A DNA stretch of 64,000 nucleotides from Candidatus Bipolaricaulis anaerobius (GCF_900465355.1 NZ_LS483254.1:930001-994000); one strand, 5' to 3'. Counted from the stretch's first letter, positions 25,024-34,960 are shown. Made by a program: numbers and translations. The notes: generated from the sequence alone by a model not told the origin.

Positions 25024-27821
25024 TGGGCAAGACCACCATCGGCCGGCTCATCATCAACTCGCCGTTCGAAGAGCCGCAGCGGCACTGGCGCTACGACCGC
25101 GAGACGCGCACCTTCGACCTCGTGGACGGGCGACGGCCGGCGGGCTACGTGGTGGCCTCGGGCGAGTCGCGCGCCTTCGACGATCCGGGCATCTTCGTCG
25201 AGATTCCGCTGGTCAACCAGATTCGCCCGCGCGTGGCGGCGTGGCGCAACGCAGGCTATCCGGGCGTATCCAGTATCACCAAGCGGCTGCTGGAGCACTG
25301 GCGCGACCCGGAGGAGTTCGACGCGCGGCGGTTCTTCTTCTGCCAGCTCGAGGCCATCGAGACCCTGATCTGGCTGACCGAGGCGCCGGACTCTGAGCGT
25401 GTAGGAATCGAGATCCCCGGTGACGGTGGGGAGATCCTGCGCCGCTGCTGCAAGATGGCCACTGGGGCCGGCAAGACGATTGTGATGGCGATGACCATCG
25501 CCTGGCACATCCTCAATAAGGTGACCTACCCCCAAGATCCACGGTTCGCGAAGAACGTGCTCGTGATTGCTCCTGGGCTCACGGTGCGCAATCGGCTGGC
25601 GGTCCTGGGGCCCTCGGCACCGGGGAACTACTACGAGGAGTTCCGCATCGTGCCCCCCAGCCTTCTCGAAAAGCTGCGTCAGGGGCGAGTGCTGATCCGG
25701 AACTGGCACGTCCTCAACTGGGAGACCGACACCCAGATCGCGAAGAAACGCAGTGTAGACAAGCGCGGAGCCAAGAGCGATGAGGCCTACACCCGCGAGG
25801 TCCTGGGAGAGATGGCAAACGCGCGGAACTTCCTCGTCATTAACGACGAGGCGCACCACGCATGGCGTGTGCCCGCGGAGTCGAAGATCAGAGGGGTTGC
25901 GAAGGAGGACATCGAGGAAGCGACGAAGTGGATCGGCGGATTCGATCGGCTCCACCGCACCCGAGGCATCCTCGTCGCTTACGATTTCAGTGCCACACCG
26001 TTTGCCCCGTCAGGGAAGAAGAGCACGGAGGAGGCTCTGTTCCCGTGGATCGTGAGCGACTTCGGACTCAACGATGCCATCGAGTCCGGCTTGGTGAAGA
26101 CCCCCCGTGTAGTCGTCCGGGATGATGCGGTGCCCGATGCGAAGACGTATCGCTCACGGCTCTACCACATTTACAACGACCCCGAGGTGAAGGATGACCT
26201 GAGCCGGAAGGCCGAACCTCATGAACCCCTCCCTGACCTCGTCCTCAACGCCTACTACCTGCTTGGTTACGACTGGAATGAGACTGCGGAGCACTGGGAG
26301 AAGGCGGGAATGCCCACGCCTCCGGTGATGATCACTGTCTGTAACCGCACCGAAACCGCGGCCCGCGTAAAGTATGCCTTCGACCACCACCAGATCCGGA
26401 TCACCCGACTCTGTGACCCCAACTGCATCCTTCACATCGACACGAAGGTACTGAAGAAGGCGGAGGAAGAAGAGGAGCCCCTCACAGCCGTCAGTTCCAT
26501 CCCTGATGACGAAGAGGGGGAAGAAAACGGCGAACCCAAACGCAAATTGACGAAGAACGAGCAGGCAGAGGTCCTTCGGCAACAAGTGGACACCATCGGA
26601 CGGCTTGGGCAGCCCGGAGAGAAGATCCAGAACGTCATCTCGGTCGGGATGCTCAACGAAGGCTTGGATGCGAAGACCGTGACGCACATCATGGGCCTGC
26701 GCGCGTTCACCAGCCAGCTCCTATGTGAGCAGGTAGTCGGACGGGGATTGAGGCGGACGAGCTACGAAGTGGACCCGGAGTCTGGTCTGTTTGACGCGGA
26801 GTACGTCAACATCTTCGGTGTTCCGTTCACCTTCTTGCCTCACGAGGGAGCGCCTTCCACCGTGGCGCCGCCGAACCCCAAGACCGCGATTGGCCCGGAC
26901 CCAGCGAAGGCAAAGTACGAGATCCGTTGGCCTTGCATTGTCAGGATTGACCACGTGATGCGACCAATTCTCTCGTTGGACTGGGACAAGATCGCCCCGC
27001 TGTACCTTGACGCCTCACAGACAGCGAAGGTCGCGGAGTTGGCCCCCATCGTGGAGGGGAAACCCGACCTCTCGAAGATTGCCGCCATTGACCTGGAGCG
27101 GCTGGCCCAGGAGTTCCGGACCCAGAGGATCATCTTCGAGACGGCCCGCGATGTCTATGACCAGATGCAACATCGCTGGCAGGGAAGTAAGGAAGTCCTA
27201 CTGGCTCAGCTGGTCCGGATCGTTGAACAGTTCATCCGCTCCGACAAGATCCTCATCACCCCATCTTCCTTCTTCCACAGCGACTTACGCAGGCGGCTCA
27301 TCATCACCCTGAATATGTCCCGAGTTGTGCAGCACATCTGGGAGGCGATTCGGTTTGAGAACGCGGAGCGCCTGGAACCCGTGTTTGACCGCGATCATCC
27401 GATTCGCTCTACGGCAGACATGACCACGCGGTACACAGGTAAGCCCTGTGAGCGGACACAAAAGTCGCACATCAACTTCTGTGTCTACGACAGTACCTGG
27501 GAGGCATCCGATGCGTTCACCCTCGACCACAGCCCTCTTGTGGAAGCGTGGGTGAAAAACGATCACCTCGGCTTCGAGATCTTGTACCTGCACAAGGGGA
27601 TCGTCCACAAGTATCGTCCTGACTTCCTCATCCGGCTTAAGTCCGGGGAGATGCTTATTCTGGAAACGAAAGGACAGGTCACAGAACAGGACCGGACGAA
27701 ACTGAGGTTCCTCGATGAGTGGGTGAGGGCGGTGAACGCCCATGGAGGGTTTGGCTGCTGGCGGTGGGCAGTTGTCGAAGGTCCAGGCGAGATTCAAGAC
27801 GTCATCGCAAACCACAGCTAG
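25023..27821 (+). CDS. Type III restriction-like helicase-endonuclease (BPTD_3080 family)
   Basis: 932 residues. SF2 helicase motifs: Walker A MATGAGKT (near residue 145), DEAH box in LVINDEAHHAW, motif III YDFSATPF, and a second RecA domain with SVGMLNEGLDAKTVTHIMGL and QVVGRGLRR. Near the C terminus HKYRPDFLIRL and LILETKGQ give the P-D...E-x-K nuclease core. It matches the restriction subunit family that accompanies this kind of methyltransferase. It should cleave unmodified DNA after ATP-driven action. It is translationally coupled to the ATPase gene upstream. The last operon gene ends without an obvious hairpin, 123 bases before the convergent clpP stop. Confidence 0.93.
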   Translation: MGKTTIGRLIINSPFEEPQRHWRYDRETRTFDLVDGRRPAGYVVASGESRAFDDPGIFVEIPLVNQIRPRVAAWRNAGYPGVSSITKRLLEHWRDPEEFDARRFFFCQLEAIETLIWLTEAPDSERVGIEIPGDGGEILRRCCKMATGAGKTIVMAMTIAWHILNKVTYPQDPRFAKNVLVIAPGLTVRNRLAVLGPSAPGNYYEEFRIVPPSLLEKLRQGRVLIRNWHVLNWETDTQIAKKRSVDKRGAKSDEAYTREVLGEMANARNFLVINDEAHHAWRVPAESKIRGVAKEDIEEATKWIGGFDRLHRTRGILVAYDFSATPFAPSGKKSTEEALFPWIVSDFGLNDAIESGLVKTPRVVVRDDAVPDAKTYRSRLYHIYNDPEVKDDLSRKAEPHEPLPDLVLNAYYLLGYDWNETAEHWEKAGMPTPPVMITVCNRTETAARVKYAFDHHQIRITRLCDPNCILHIDTKVLKKAEEEEEPLTAVSSIPDDEEGEENGEPKRKLTKNEQAEVLRQQVDTIGRLGQPGEKIQNVISVGMLNEGLDAKTVTHIMGLRAFTSQLLCEQVVGRGLRRTSYEVDPESGLFDAEYVNIFGVPFTFLPHEGAPSTVAPPNPKTAIGPDPAKAKYEIRWPCIVRIDHVMRPILSLDWDKIAPLYLDASQTAKVAELAPIVEGKPDLSKIAAIDLERLAQEFRTQRIIFETARDVYDQMQHRWQGSKEVLLAQLVRIVEQFIRSDKILITPSSFFHSDLRRRLIITLNMSRVVQHIWEAIRFENAERLEPVFDRDHPIRSTADMTTRYTGKPCERTQKSHINFCVYDSTWEASDAFTLDHSPLVEAWVKNDHLGFEILYLHKGIVHKYRPDFLIRLKSGEMLILETKGQVTEQDRTKLRFLDEWVRAVNAHGGFGCWRWAVVEGPGEIQDVIANHS

Positions 27822-27944
27822 CAGCCTACGCGGAACTACGAACCATGAACCTTCGCACGTCGGCTTCCTGATGAACGGGCGTACGAGCTAACGGAACCTC
27901 CGCGCATCGGTCGGCACCGGTGACAGCGGTTCTCACACCCCCCA

Positions 27945-28556
27945 CTAGCGGCGGGGCGGGATGATCTCGTCCACGATCCCGTACGCCTTCGCTTCCTCGG
28001 CGCTCATCCAGAAGTCGCGGTCCGTGTCCTTCTCGATCTTTTCTTTCGGCTGGCCGGTGTGCTTGGCCAAGATCTCGTTCACCCGATCGCGGGTCTTCAT
28101 GATCTCGTCGGCGTAGATCTTGACATCGATCGCCTGGCCGCCGACGCCGGACACCCACGGCTGGTGGATGAGGATCTTGGCATTGGGGAGGGAGAACCTC
28201 TTCCCCTTGGCCCCACCGGCGAGGATGATCGCCGCGGCCGAGGCGGCCACCCCGACGCAGATCGTGCGCACCGGGCACTTCGTGGTCTGCATCGTGTCGT
28301 AGATCGCGAGCGCCGCCGACACGTCGCCCCCGGGGCTATTGATGTAGAGCTGGATGTCCTTCTCCGGGTCCTCGGCCTCGAGGCTCAACATCTGGGACAC
28401 GATCCACTCCGCCCCCACGTACTGCATGACCCGTCCCGGGGCCCCGGTGATGATCGTCCCGGACAGGAAGATGATCCGGTCGGCGAAGAGCCGCGCCAGG
28501 ACCTGGTCGTAGTAGGACATCAGGCGTTCCTGCTCGGTGAACCGCTGCATCTTCAT
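27945..28556 (-). CDS. clpP: ATP-dependent Clp protease proteolytic subunit
   Basis: 203 residues. Catalytic Ser lies in [14 protein letters not shown], His in [10 protein letters not shown], and Asp in [13 protein letters not shown]. It forms the tetradecameric serine protease chamber used by ClpX or ClpA/C. The loop usually written AASMGA is AASAAA here, a mild variation. ATG 28556 has AGGAGG 7 bases upstream and overlaps the trigger-factor stop (ATGA), giving the classic tig-clpP pair; no clpX follows. Confidence 0.96.
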   Translation of the reverse strand: MKMQRFTEQERLMSYYDQVLARLFADRIIFLSGTIITGAPGRVMQYVGAEWIVSQMLSLEAEDPEKDIQLYINSPGGDVSAALAIYDTMQTTKCPVRTICVGVAASAAAIILAGGAKGKRFSLPNAKILIHQPWVSGVGGQAIDVKIYADEIMKTRDRVNEILAKHTGQPKEKIEKDTDRDFWMSAEEAKAYGIVDEIIPPRR

Positions 28557-29656
28557 TCGTGCCTCCTCGCTTGGGAGATGACCCAGTCCGCGGCCTTCTC
28601 CAGGACGAGCGCGACCCACACCGCGCTCTCCTCGCGGCCCTGCTCCTCAGCCCGCCGCTTCACTTCGTCCTCGTCCGGTTGGAGGCCCCTCGCCTCCGCC
28701 ACCCGCTGGGCGACGATCTCCCGCCGCAGCTTGCGCCGCACTGCCTCCTCCAGCCGCGGCCTCTGGTCGGGATGGAGCCGCAGCTCCTTCATCTCCGCGG
28801 CGACGGCCTCGGCGAGGAGGGTGGGGGGGACTTCGATCCCGAGGGCATCGGCCGCCGCATCGAGCGCCGCCAGCCGCCGCGCCTGCAACCGCCGCGCCTC
28901 CGCGACCCGCCCGAGCTCCTCGCGTACCGCCTGCTCGAACGCCTCCCACGAGGGGTGCCCGTAGGTCCCGGCTGCCTCCTCCAGGGTGGGGAGGAGGAGG
29001 CGATACACCCCGGTCACGGAGAACACCTCCGACCGGCCGCCCTCCTCGGTGAGGGTGACCCGTTCCCCGGCCCTCACCCCGAGAAGCTGCCTCCCGATGG
29101 GGCGGGACGCGGTGGCCTCACCTTCCCAATCGCGGCCGGCCCGTTCAAGGCGGATCACGTCGCCCTCCTCGGCCGGCCCGTCCTTCGGCTCGAGCACCGC
29201 TGCCTCGCGGCGGAGGTCGGCGAGCACAGCCTGAACTTCATCGTCCGTGACCTCCGCCGGCGGGGGCTCCGGGACCTCCACCACCAGCTCGTCCGGGATC
29301 GCCACCTCAGGGAGGACGGCGAACTTAACCCGGAAGGCGAGGCGCTCGCCCGGCGTGAACGCGGTCGTCTCCACGGCCGGCGTGGTGACCGGATGCAGGT
29401 CCAGCTCCCCTAGCGCCCGGGAGAGCCACTCCCGGATCAGGTCTTCCTTGAGGTCGCGGGCGAACTCGTCCGGGCCGTACTGGCGGAGGATGAGGTCCTC
29501 GGGGGCCTTGCCGGGGCGGAACCCGGGCACCGTGAGCTGAGCCCGGGCCGCGGCGAGGAGGTCCTGTTCCTTCTTCCGGATCTCCTCCGCTGGCACCTCG
29601 ATGGAGAGCACGACCTCGCTCCCCTCACGTTCGACGGTAAACCCTCCCTCGGTCAC
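28553..29656 (-). CDS. tig: Trigger factor with a reduced PPIase domain
   Basis: 367 residues, shorter than the usual 430 or so. The ribosome-docking N domain is clear, with the signature in [19 protein letters not shown]. The C-terminal helical arms are present ([17 protein letters not shown] onward). The middle FKBP-like domain is only about 65 residues ([12 protein letters not shown] to FSVTGVYR) and lacks the usual catalytic pocket, so it may be chaperone-only. It shields nascent chains at the ribosome exit. The start codon is GTG with a weak ribosome binding site. It is coupled to clpP downstream. Confidence 0.9.
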   Translation of the reverse strand: MTEGGFTVEREGSEVVLSIEVPAEEIRKKEQDLLAAARAQLTVPGFRPGKAPEDLILRQYGPDEFARDLKEDLIREWLSRALGELDLHPVTTPAVETTAFTPGERLAFRVKFAVLPEVAIPDELVVEVPEPPPAEVTDDEVQAVLADLRREAAVLEPKDGPAEEGDVIRLERAGRDWEGEATASRPIGRQLLGVRAGERVTLTEEGGRSEVFSVTGVYRLLLPTLEEAAGTYGHPSWEAFEQAVREELGRVAEARRLQARRLAALDAAADALGIEVPPTLLAEAVAAEMKELRLHPDQRPRLEEAVRRKLRREIVAQRVAEARGLQPDEDEVKRRAEEQGREESAVWVALVLEKAADWVISQARRHE

Positions 29657-29675
29657 GGTACGGGATTATAGCCGC

Positions 29676-30344
29676 CTAACCCCACAGCCCGGAGAGGAGG
29701 GCCCACCGAAGCCCAATCAGGTGGAGCGCGATCGCTTCCGCCCCCGTGAACACGACCTGCAGGACCCCGAGGAAAAGGAGGGCCACCACGATCACCAACC
29801 CAAACTGCTCCCAGCGCAGAAGCGCGAGCCGCCACCGCACGGGAAGGAAGTAGGCGAGGACCTTCGAGCCATCGAGAGGGGGGACGGGGAGGAGGTTGAA
29901 CAGCCCCAGCACGAGGGAGAGGAGGACGATCAGGGCGACGAACGCGAGGACGTAAGCGTTCCTCACCCCGAGGGCGACGAGGCCGCGACCGAGTCCGGCA
30001 GCGGCGAGGGCCATCGCGAAGTTCGTCCCCGGCCCGGCGAGGCTCACGTAGAGCGTCCCCTTCCACGTGTCGCGAAAGTAGTACGGGTTGATCGGGACCG
30101 GCTTCGCCCACCCGAACACGACCAGGCTCCCGCCGACGAACTGCCGCAGGAGCAGAAGCCCCAGCGGGAGGACGACGGAACCGATCGGGTCGAGGTGCTT
30201 GAGCGGGTTCAGGGTGAGCCGCCCCGCTGCCTTGGCTGTGGGATCGCCGAGCTTCCACGCCACGTAGCCGTGGGCCACCTCATGGGGGATCACGCACAAG
30301 AAGAGAGCTGCAAGGGAGAGCAGCCCGTAGACGAGCTCGATCAC
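29676..30344 (-). CDS. Site-2 protease family (M50) membrane metalloprotease
   Basis: 222 residues, nearly all membrane helices. The zinc motif is in VIPHEVAHGYVAWKLGD (HExxH) and the second motif is NLLPVPPLDGSK (the NPDG-like aspartate). This is the compact rhomboid-like YwhC/SpoIVFB branch without a PDZ domain. The substrate is unknown. GTG start overlaps the RqcH stop (GTGA), so it is co-transcribed with that gene. Confidence 0.92.
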   Translation of the reverse strand: MIELVYGLLSLAALFLCVIPHEVAHGYVAWKLGDPTAKAAGRLTLNPLKHLDPIGSVVLPLGLLLLRQFVGGSLVVFGWAKPVPINPYYFRDTWKGTLYVSLAGPGTNFAMALAAAGLGRGLVALGVRNAYVLAFVALIVLLSLVLGLFNLLPVPPLDGSKVLAYFLPVRWRLALLRWEQFGLVIVVALLFLGVLQVVFTGAEAIALHLIGLRWALLSGLWG

Positions 30345-31801
30345 GGTCCCCTGTCCCCCGGGACGACGAGGACCTCCTCCCTCTGGAGCGTCACCATGCC
30401 TGGCGGTGCCCCCTTTCGTTTGCGCACATAACGGGCTTCAGTGTAGCTGATCGGGACCTTACGCTCACCCCGCGCCCGCGAATGCCAGGCCGCGAGCTCC
30501 GCGGCCCTTTCCAGGACCTCGCGGGGCACAGGTCGCCCCTCCGTACGGATGATGACGTGCGCGCCGGGAACGCCGCGGGCGTGCAGCCACAGGTCATGGG
30601 GGCGGGCACCCTGGACGAGGCGGTCGTTCTCCTCTCCCGATCGACCGATCTGGATCGGGAAGCCCTCCACAACAAGCTCGCGGGGGCGCGCGGCCGGGGC
30701 GGGCTTTTCGCGTGGGGAAGCGGGGGCAAGGGCAGCGGTCTCCCCCGCCACGTACGGGGCGAGGTGCGGCTCCTGGGTGAGGAGGTCCCGCAGGTCCCGC
30801 AGCCGCCGGATCTCCGCCGCAAGCTCCTCGCGGCGAGCGGGGGTCCTCGCGAGCCTCCGCCGCAGTTTCTTCGCCTTCGCATAGAGCGCATGGGCCTGGG
30901 CTGCCGGAGGAAGGGCCGGGTTGAGCTCAAGCTCAACCGGTCGCCCATCGAACCCCTCCACGACCGCCACCGCGGCCCCCCGGGGGATGTCCGCGATCCG
31001 CGTGAGGATGAGGTCGGCCTGCGCCTGGAACTGTTGCCAGTTCTGCGCCTCGGCCTCCGCCGCGGCGAGCGCGGCGAGGGCCCGTTCCCGCCTCCGCAGG
31101 GCCCGCTCGACCTGGTCGAGCTGATCCCGGGCGAGCCCCACCCCCAGGCGCTGCTCGAGGAGATGGTCCAGGGCTTCGCTGAACGAGGGGAAGGTGGCGT
31201 CCGGCTCTCCAAGGTCGGGACGGGGGAAGAAGCTCGCCACCCTCCCGCTCGCCGTCCTGTACAGGTATCCCGCTGGGGCTTGCGCGAGGAGGTCCGCCGC
31301 GAACGCGGCCAGTTCCTCCGGTGCCGGGGGGTGCCCCACGTGGGCGGCGGCGGCGCGGCGGAGGAGGGGCCCCAGGCCGGTTACGGGATCATCGGCGGCC
31401 GCAAAATCCACGGGCCGTAGCTCCCCCCCGCGGAACGAGGCCATCCGTCCATCGCGGGCGAGGAAGAACACGTCCCCCTGCCGTGGGCGGAGGTCGAGGA
31501 CGAGGTCAGCCTCCGGGAACCGGAGGCGCACCACCCGGTCCAGTCCAGCCTGATCGAGGGCGAGGAGGGGTTGTCCGGCGAGCGAGCGGAGGAGCATGCA
31601 GAACGGGGGAGGCGAGGGGAGGGCGGGCGGGCGGAGCGAGGTGCGGTGGAACGCCTTGCCCCCGGGGTCGAGGACGAGCGCCCCGCGCGGGCGGTAGGTG
31701 CGGAGGAAGAAGACGTCCCCCACCTGGTGGACCTTCGCCAGGCGCGCTCCCTCGAGGGCCCGCGCCTCCTCCAGCGCCTTCCGAAGCTCAATCCCCTCCA
31801 C
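30341..31801 (-). CDS. rqcH: NFACT family protein (RqcH-like ribosome quality control factor)
   Basis: 486 residues in the order NFACT-N (LEGARLAKVHQVGDVFFLRT), HhH linker, a coiled-coil rich in Ala/Arg/Glu (RRRERALAALAAAEAEAQNW), and the C-terminal NFACT-R domain (IQIGRSGEENDRLVQGARPH, DLWLHARGVPGAHVIIRT). RqcH recruits tRNA-Ala to stalled 50S subunits and adds alanine tails; older annotations call it fibronectin-binding. It is shorter than typical (about 570), mainly in the central part. The start is GTG. It overlaps the M50 gene. Confidence 0.9.
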   Translation of the reverse strand: MEGIELRKALEEARALEGARLAKVHQVGDVFFLRTYRPRGALVLDPGGKAFHRTSLRPPALPSPPPFCMLLRSLAGQPLLALDQAGLDRVVRLRFPEADLVLDLRPRQGDVFFLARDGRMASFRGGELRPVDFAAADDPVTGLGPLLRRAAAAHVGHPPAPEELAAFAADLLAQAPAGYLYRTASGRVASFFPRPDLGEPDATFPSFSEALDHLLEQRLGVGLARDQLDQVERALRRRERALAALAAAEAEAQNWQQFQAQADLILTRIADIPRGAAVAVVEGFDGRPVELELNPALPPAAQAHALYAKAKKLRRRLARTPARREELAAEIRRLRDLRDLLTQEPHLAPYVAGETAALAPASPREKPAPAARPRELVVEGFPIQIGRSGEENDRLVQGARPHDLWLHARGVPGAHVIIRTEGRPVPREVLERAAELAAWHSRARGERKVPISYTEARYVRKRKGAPPGMVTLQREEVLVVPGDRGP

Positions 31802-31810
31802 GACGGGACT

Positions 31811-32308
31811 CTACAGCGGGCAGATCGACACGCAGATGTCGAGGATGAATTTCTTCTCCGGATGGGTCTCGTGGTCGTTCAGGTAGACCTCGTAGCACAT
31901 CCGATCGTCGGGCTGGTAGCCGCTCGTGGAGATCCACTCCATGAGCGCGCTCCATGCCGCCCCGAACTGGTCCCCAGCGATCTCCACGTGGGCCACCGCG
32001 AACAGCCCGCCGGGGATCGTCATCCTCTTCACGGGGTCTTCCACGGCCGTGTTCTCAGGCACAGTGATGCAGACGCTCGACGTGAGGTTGGCCTCCTCGA
32101 CCACGTCCGGATCGTTGTGGTACACGGCGATGACCTTCGTCTCCGGGAACCGGAGGAGCCCGCGGGGCCCGGCCCAGTGCAACAGTCTCTCGAACGCGCT
32201 CCCGATCCTGTTGTACGGCCCCACATGGCGGATACAAGCCACATGGAGCTCCGGAAGCTCCTTCACTTCCACCGTCATCTCGACCTCGCGACCGCTTGGG
32301 TTGGTCAT
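31811..32308 (-). CDS. GyrI-like / AraC effector-binding domain protein
   Basis: About 165 residues. After ten residues the family pattern appears: MTVEVKELPELHVACIRHVG, PYNRIGSAFERLLHW, VIAVYHNDPDVVEE, GLFAVAHVEIAGDQFGAAW, and the C-terminal DDRMCYEVYLND. Such stand-alone SOUL/GyrI-like domains bind small ligands or, in GyrI/SbmC, gyrase inhibitors. There is no DNA-binding domain. ATG 32308 was chosen; the frame runs upstream through a palindromic repeat (32350-32388), which is unlikely to be coding. It is followed by the NFACT gene after 10 bases. Confidence 0.82.
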   Translation of the reverse strand: MTNPSGREVEMTVEVKELPELHVACIRHVGPYNRIGSAFERLLHWAGPRGLLRFPETKVIAVYHNDPDVVEEANLTSSVCITVPENTAVEDPVKRMTIPGGLFAVAHVEIAGDQFGAAWSALMEWISTSGYQPDDRMCYEVYLNDHETHPEKKFILDICVSICPL

Positions 32309-32349
32309 GGCGCCAGTGTACGCGAGGCGGAGGGCGGAGGAACGCCCCC

Positions 32350-32388
32350 CTCCCACCCTCTCCCCCAGGGGTGGGAGAAGAGAGGGAG
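32350..32388 (-). repeat. Dispersed palindromic element
   Basis: CTCCCACCCTCTCCC and GGGTGGGAG/AGAGGGAG give nested inverted repeats. It shares ACCCTCTCCC...AGGGG with the element at 22434-22468. It lies in the roughly 320 bases between the GyrI-like gene and the lipoprotein gene; apart from this element and a possible promoter I see nothing else in that gap. Confidence 0.5.
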
Positions 32389-32512
32389 CGCCCATGACGA
32401 AGGAACATCGTAGGGGAGAGCGCCTCCATGCCATCGGTGACAGCGACTCTCACCCAACGTGCGAGGGGGTGTCGCGCGCCGGGCCTCCCTTCCCTCCATC
32501 TCCCGTCCCTGC

Positions 32513-32518
32513 TATACT
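32513..32518 (+). promoter_or_regulatory. Possible -10 box
   Basis: TGCTATACT contains a near-consensus -10 hexamer with a partly extended form, about 110 bases before the lipoprotein start. The -35 region is poor, so this is tentative. A TTGACA at about 32564 has no fitting -10. Confidence 0.25.
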
Positions 32519-32629
32519 GCCGACGCGAATCAAGGCTGCCGGCCTCTCCAAGGGGGCTTCGAGGTTGACAGCTCTAGAGAAGGGCTTGGCTCGTCGTGCT
32601 TGGGACGGCAGAGCGCCCGGGAGGAGAGG

Positions 32630-33256
32630 ATGGGCGGGAAGAGGATAGCGGCAGCGGTACTTGTGGCGGTCGGGGCAGGGCTCCTCACGGGGTGCTGCCT
32701 CTTCAGCGGAGCCCCCACGGTCTCGATCATGGGACCTTCGACCGCGACGGTGGGCACGGCAGTGACGTTCACGGCCACAGCAACCGGCGGGAGCTCCCCC
32801 TACACGTACACGTGGAGCGTTGGTGGCTCAGGATCCACCGTCAACTACACGTTCACCTCGGCCGGGACGCAGACGATCGGGGTCACGGTCACGGATAACT
32901 GCGGGAAGCAGGCGAGCGCCATGTGGCCCGTCACCGTCTCCGAGGGCTCCGGTGGCGGGGGCAACCTCACCGGGATGTGGAACGGGACACTGTATCTCCA
33001 AGGCGCACCGTACCAGTTCGCGCTGCAGCTTGCGCATCAGGGACAAAGCGTCGTCGGCACGGCGTTCATAGCTGGGCTGAGTTCTCCCGGGAGCGGATCG
33101 TACACCGCCGGCCAGTTCATGTTCCAGTTCGAGCTCCCGGGCTCTCAGGACATGCTCACCCTAACCGGTACGTACAACCCCTACGCGAACCAGTTGAGCG
33201 GCAGAGTGACCGTGGCCGGAGGGATCGAGGTCGGTAGTTGGACGGTCATGCGATAG
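32630..33256 (+). CDS. Lipoprotein with PKD-like domain
   Basis: 208 residues. The N terminus [17 protein letters not shown] is followed by the lipobox LLTGC, so it should be lipidated and exported. Residues about 30-110 form a PKD/Ig-like fold ([41 protein letters not shown]). A Gly-rich linker leads to a second beta domain ([20 protein letters not shown]). PKD domains usually mediate surface interactions; no enzyme motif is seen. ATG 32630 was chosen for the GGGAGGAGAGG just before it; the frame is open 57 codons upstream. Confidence 0.8.
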   Translation: MGGKRIAAAVLVAVGAGLLTGCCLFSGAPTVSIMGPSTATVGTAVTFTATATGGSSPYTYTWSVGGSGSTVNYTFTSAGTQTIGVTVTDNCGKQASAMWPVTVSEGSGGGGNLTGMWNGTLYLQGAPYQFALQLAHQGQSVVGTAFIAGLSSPGSGSYTAGQFMFQFELPGSQDMLTLTGTYNPYANQLSGRVTVAGGIEVGSWTVMR

Positions 33257-33356
33257 GGAACCGGACAGGTCACGCCGCATCGCAGTAGAAAGTGTGTCGC
33301 GCCGCGGGCCGTCGTTCCTTGCGGCCCCTCTTGCTTTCGGTAAGCTACTCTCACCG

Positions 33357-33429
33357 GCCGGCGTAGCTCAGCAGGCAGAGCAGCCGCTTCGTAAGCGGCG
33401 GGTCGGGGGTTCGATTCCTCCCGCCGGCT
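33357..33429 (+). tRNA. tRNA-Thr (anticodon CGT)
   Basis: The acceptor stem GCCGGCG (33357-33363) pairs with CGCCGGC (33422-33428). The D arm has TAGCTCAGCAGGCAGAGCA. The anticodon stem GCCGC/GCGGC encloses TTCGTAA, giving CGT. The T arm has GGTTCGATTCC. CCA is not encoded. Confidence 0.96.
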
Positions 33430-33503
33430 CAGGAAGGCAGTCTCAAGTCCGCGGGCGAAGGCTTGAGGCTCCGGACTTGGACTGTACCTCCGGGGTGAGA
33501 GCG

Positions 33504-34379
33504 ATGGAGAAGGGCACGTATCGGGTGAAGACGGGGTTCGCGGAGATGTTCAAGGGCGGGGTGATCATGGACGTCACCACCGCTGACCAGGCGCGGATCG
33601 CCGAGGAAGCCGGGGCCGTAGCGGTGATGGCCCTGGAGCGGGTCCCGGCGGACATCCGCGCCCAGGGCGGCGTGGCCCGGATGGCGGATCCGCAGAAGAT
33701 CAAGGAGATCCAGGCCGCGGTCTCGATCCCGGTCATGGCCAAGGCGAGGATCGGCCACATCGCCGAGGCGCGGATCCTGGAGGCCCTCGGGGTGGACTTC
33801 GTTGACGAAAGCGAGGTCCTCACCCCGGCCGATCCGTTCCACCACATCGACAAGTGGCAGTTCAAGGTCCCGTTCGTGTGCGGATGCCGGGACCTCGGCG
33901 AGGCGGCGCGGCGGATCGCGGAGGGGGCGGCGATGATCCGCACGAAGGGCGAGGCCGGAACGGGGAACGTGATCGAGGCCGTCCGCCACATGCGCCTCCT
34001 CAACGACCAAATCCGACGGATGGCCGGGATGAGCCGGGCCGAGCTCGTCTCCTACGGGAAGGAGCTCGGTGCCCCAGCGGAGATCCTCGAGCTCATCCAG
34101 GAGCACGGACGCCTCCCGGTGGTCAACTTCGCCGCGGGGGGGATCGCCACCCCGGCCGATGCGGCCCTGATGAGGCTGCTCGGCTGCGACGGGGTATTCG
34201 TGGGGTCGGGGATCTTCAAGAGCGCCGACCCGGAGAAGAGGGCGAAGGCGATCGTCCTCGCCTGCACGAACTACGACGACCCCCAGGTCCTGGCGCAGGT
34301 CTCGATGGGCCTCGGGGAGGCGATGCCCGGGATCACGATCGAGGCGATCCCCAGCGCGGAGCTGATGCAACACCGATGA
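33504..34379 (+). CDS. pdxS: Pyridoxal 5'-phosphate synthase, synthase subunit
   Basis: 291 residues and very well conserved: [40 protein letters not shown], the catalytic lysine of [34 protein letters not shown] and [15 protein letters not shown]. It condenses ribose-5-phosphate, glyceraldehyde-3-phosphate and ammonia to PLP. It forms a dodecamer with PdxT, whose gene overlaps by 4 bases (ATGA). The ATG at 33504 is preceded by GGGGTGAGAG; the upstream frame runs through tRNA-Thr and is not coding. Confidence 0.98.
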   Translation: MEKGTYRVKTGFAEMFKGGVIMDVTTADQARIAEEAGAVAVMALERVPADIRAQGGVARMADPQKIKEIQAAVSIPVMAKARIGHIAEARILEALGVDFVDESEVLTPADPFHHIDKWQFKVPFVCGCRDLGEAARRIAEGAAMIRTKGEAGTGNVIEAVRHMRLLNDQIRRMAGMSRAELVSYGKELGAPAEILELIQEHGRLPVVNFAAGGIATPADAALMRLLGCDGVFVGSGIFKSADPEKRAKAIVLACTNYDDPQVLAQVSMGLGEAMPGITIEAIPSAELMQHR

Positions 34380-34960
34380 CGGTCGGGGTCGTCGCGGTCC
34401 AGGGGGATGTGCGCGAGCACCTGCGGACCCTGGCCCGCCTCGGGGTGGAGGGGTGCCCCGTGCTTCGGCCGGAGCAGTTGGCAAGGCTCGCGGGGATCAT
34501 CCTTCCCGGGGGCGAGTCGACCGCGATGTGGCGGCTCATGACGCGGACTGGACTAGCAGCCCCGCTCCGGGAGGCGCTCGCGAGGGGGCTCCCCGCGTTC
34601 GGGACCTGCGCGGGGATGATCCTCCTCGCCCGCCGGATCACGAACTGGGGGGAGACGTTCCTCGGGGTCCTCGACGTCGCGGTGGAGCGGAACGCCACCG
34701 GCCGCCAGGTGGACTCGTTCGAGGCCCGCGTCTCCGCGGACGGGCTCGGGGAGATCCCGGCCGTGTTCATCCGCGCGCCCCTCGTGCGGCAGATGGGCCC
34801 GACCGTCGAGGCGCTAGGCTGGCTGGGCGATGTCCCGGTCCTGGTGCGGGAAGGCCGCCTCCTCGCCGCGAGCTTCCACCCCGAGCTCACCGACGACGCG
34901 CAGGTGCACGACTTGTTCATCCAGATGTGCCGAAAGGAGAGACCATGGCAGCACGTGTAG
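34376..34960 (+). CDS. pdxT: Pyridoxal 5'-phosphate synthase, glutaminase subunit
   Basis: 194 residues of a class I glutamine amidotransferase. [14 protein letters not shown] opens the protein, [15 protein letters not shown] is the PdxT-specific GGEST motif, [11 protein letters not shown] holds the nucleophilic cysteine, and the His/Glu pair lies in SFHPELTDD. It supplies ammonia from glutamine to PdxS. ATGA overlap with pdxS, and its last 16 bases overlap the start of gap. Confidence 0.97.
   Translation: MTVGVVAVQGDVREHLRTLARLGVEGCPVLRPEQLARLAGIILPGGESTAMWRLMTRTGLAAPLREALARGLPAFGTCAGMILLARRITNWGETFLGVLDVAVERNATGRQVDSFEARVSADGLGEIPAVFIRAPLVRQMGPTVEALGWLGDVPVLVREGRLLAASFHPELTDDAQVHDLFIQMCRKERPWQHV

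Noticed and set aside
33430-33503. A riboswitch or leader before pdxS
   Set aside because: Only 74 bases separate tRNA-Thr from pdxS, with no recognisable conserved motif.
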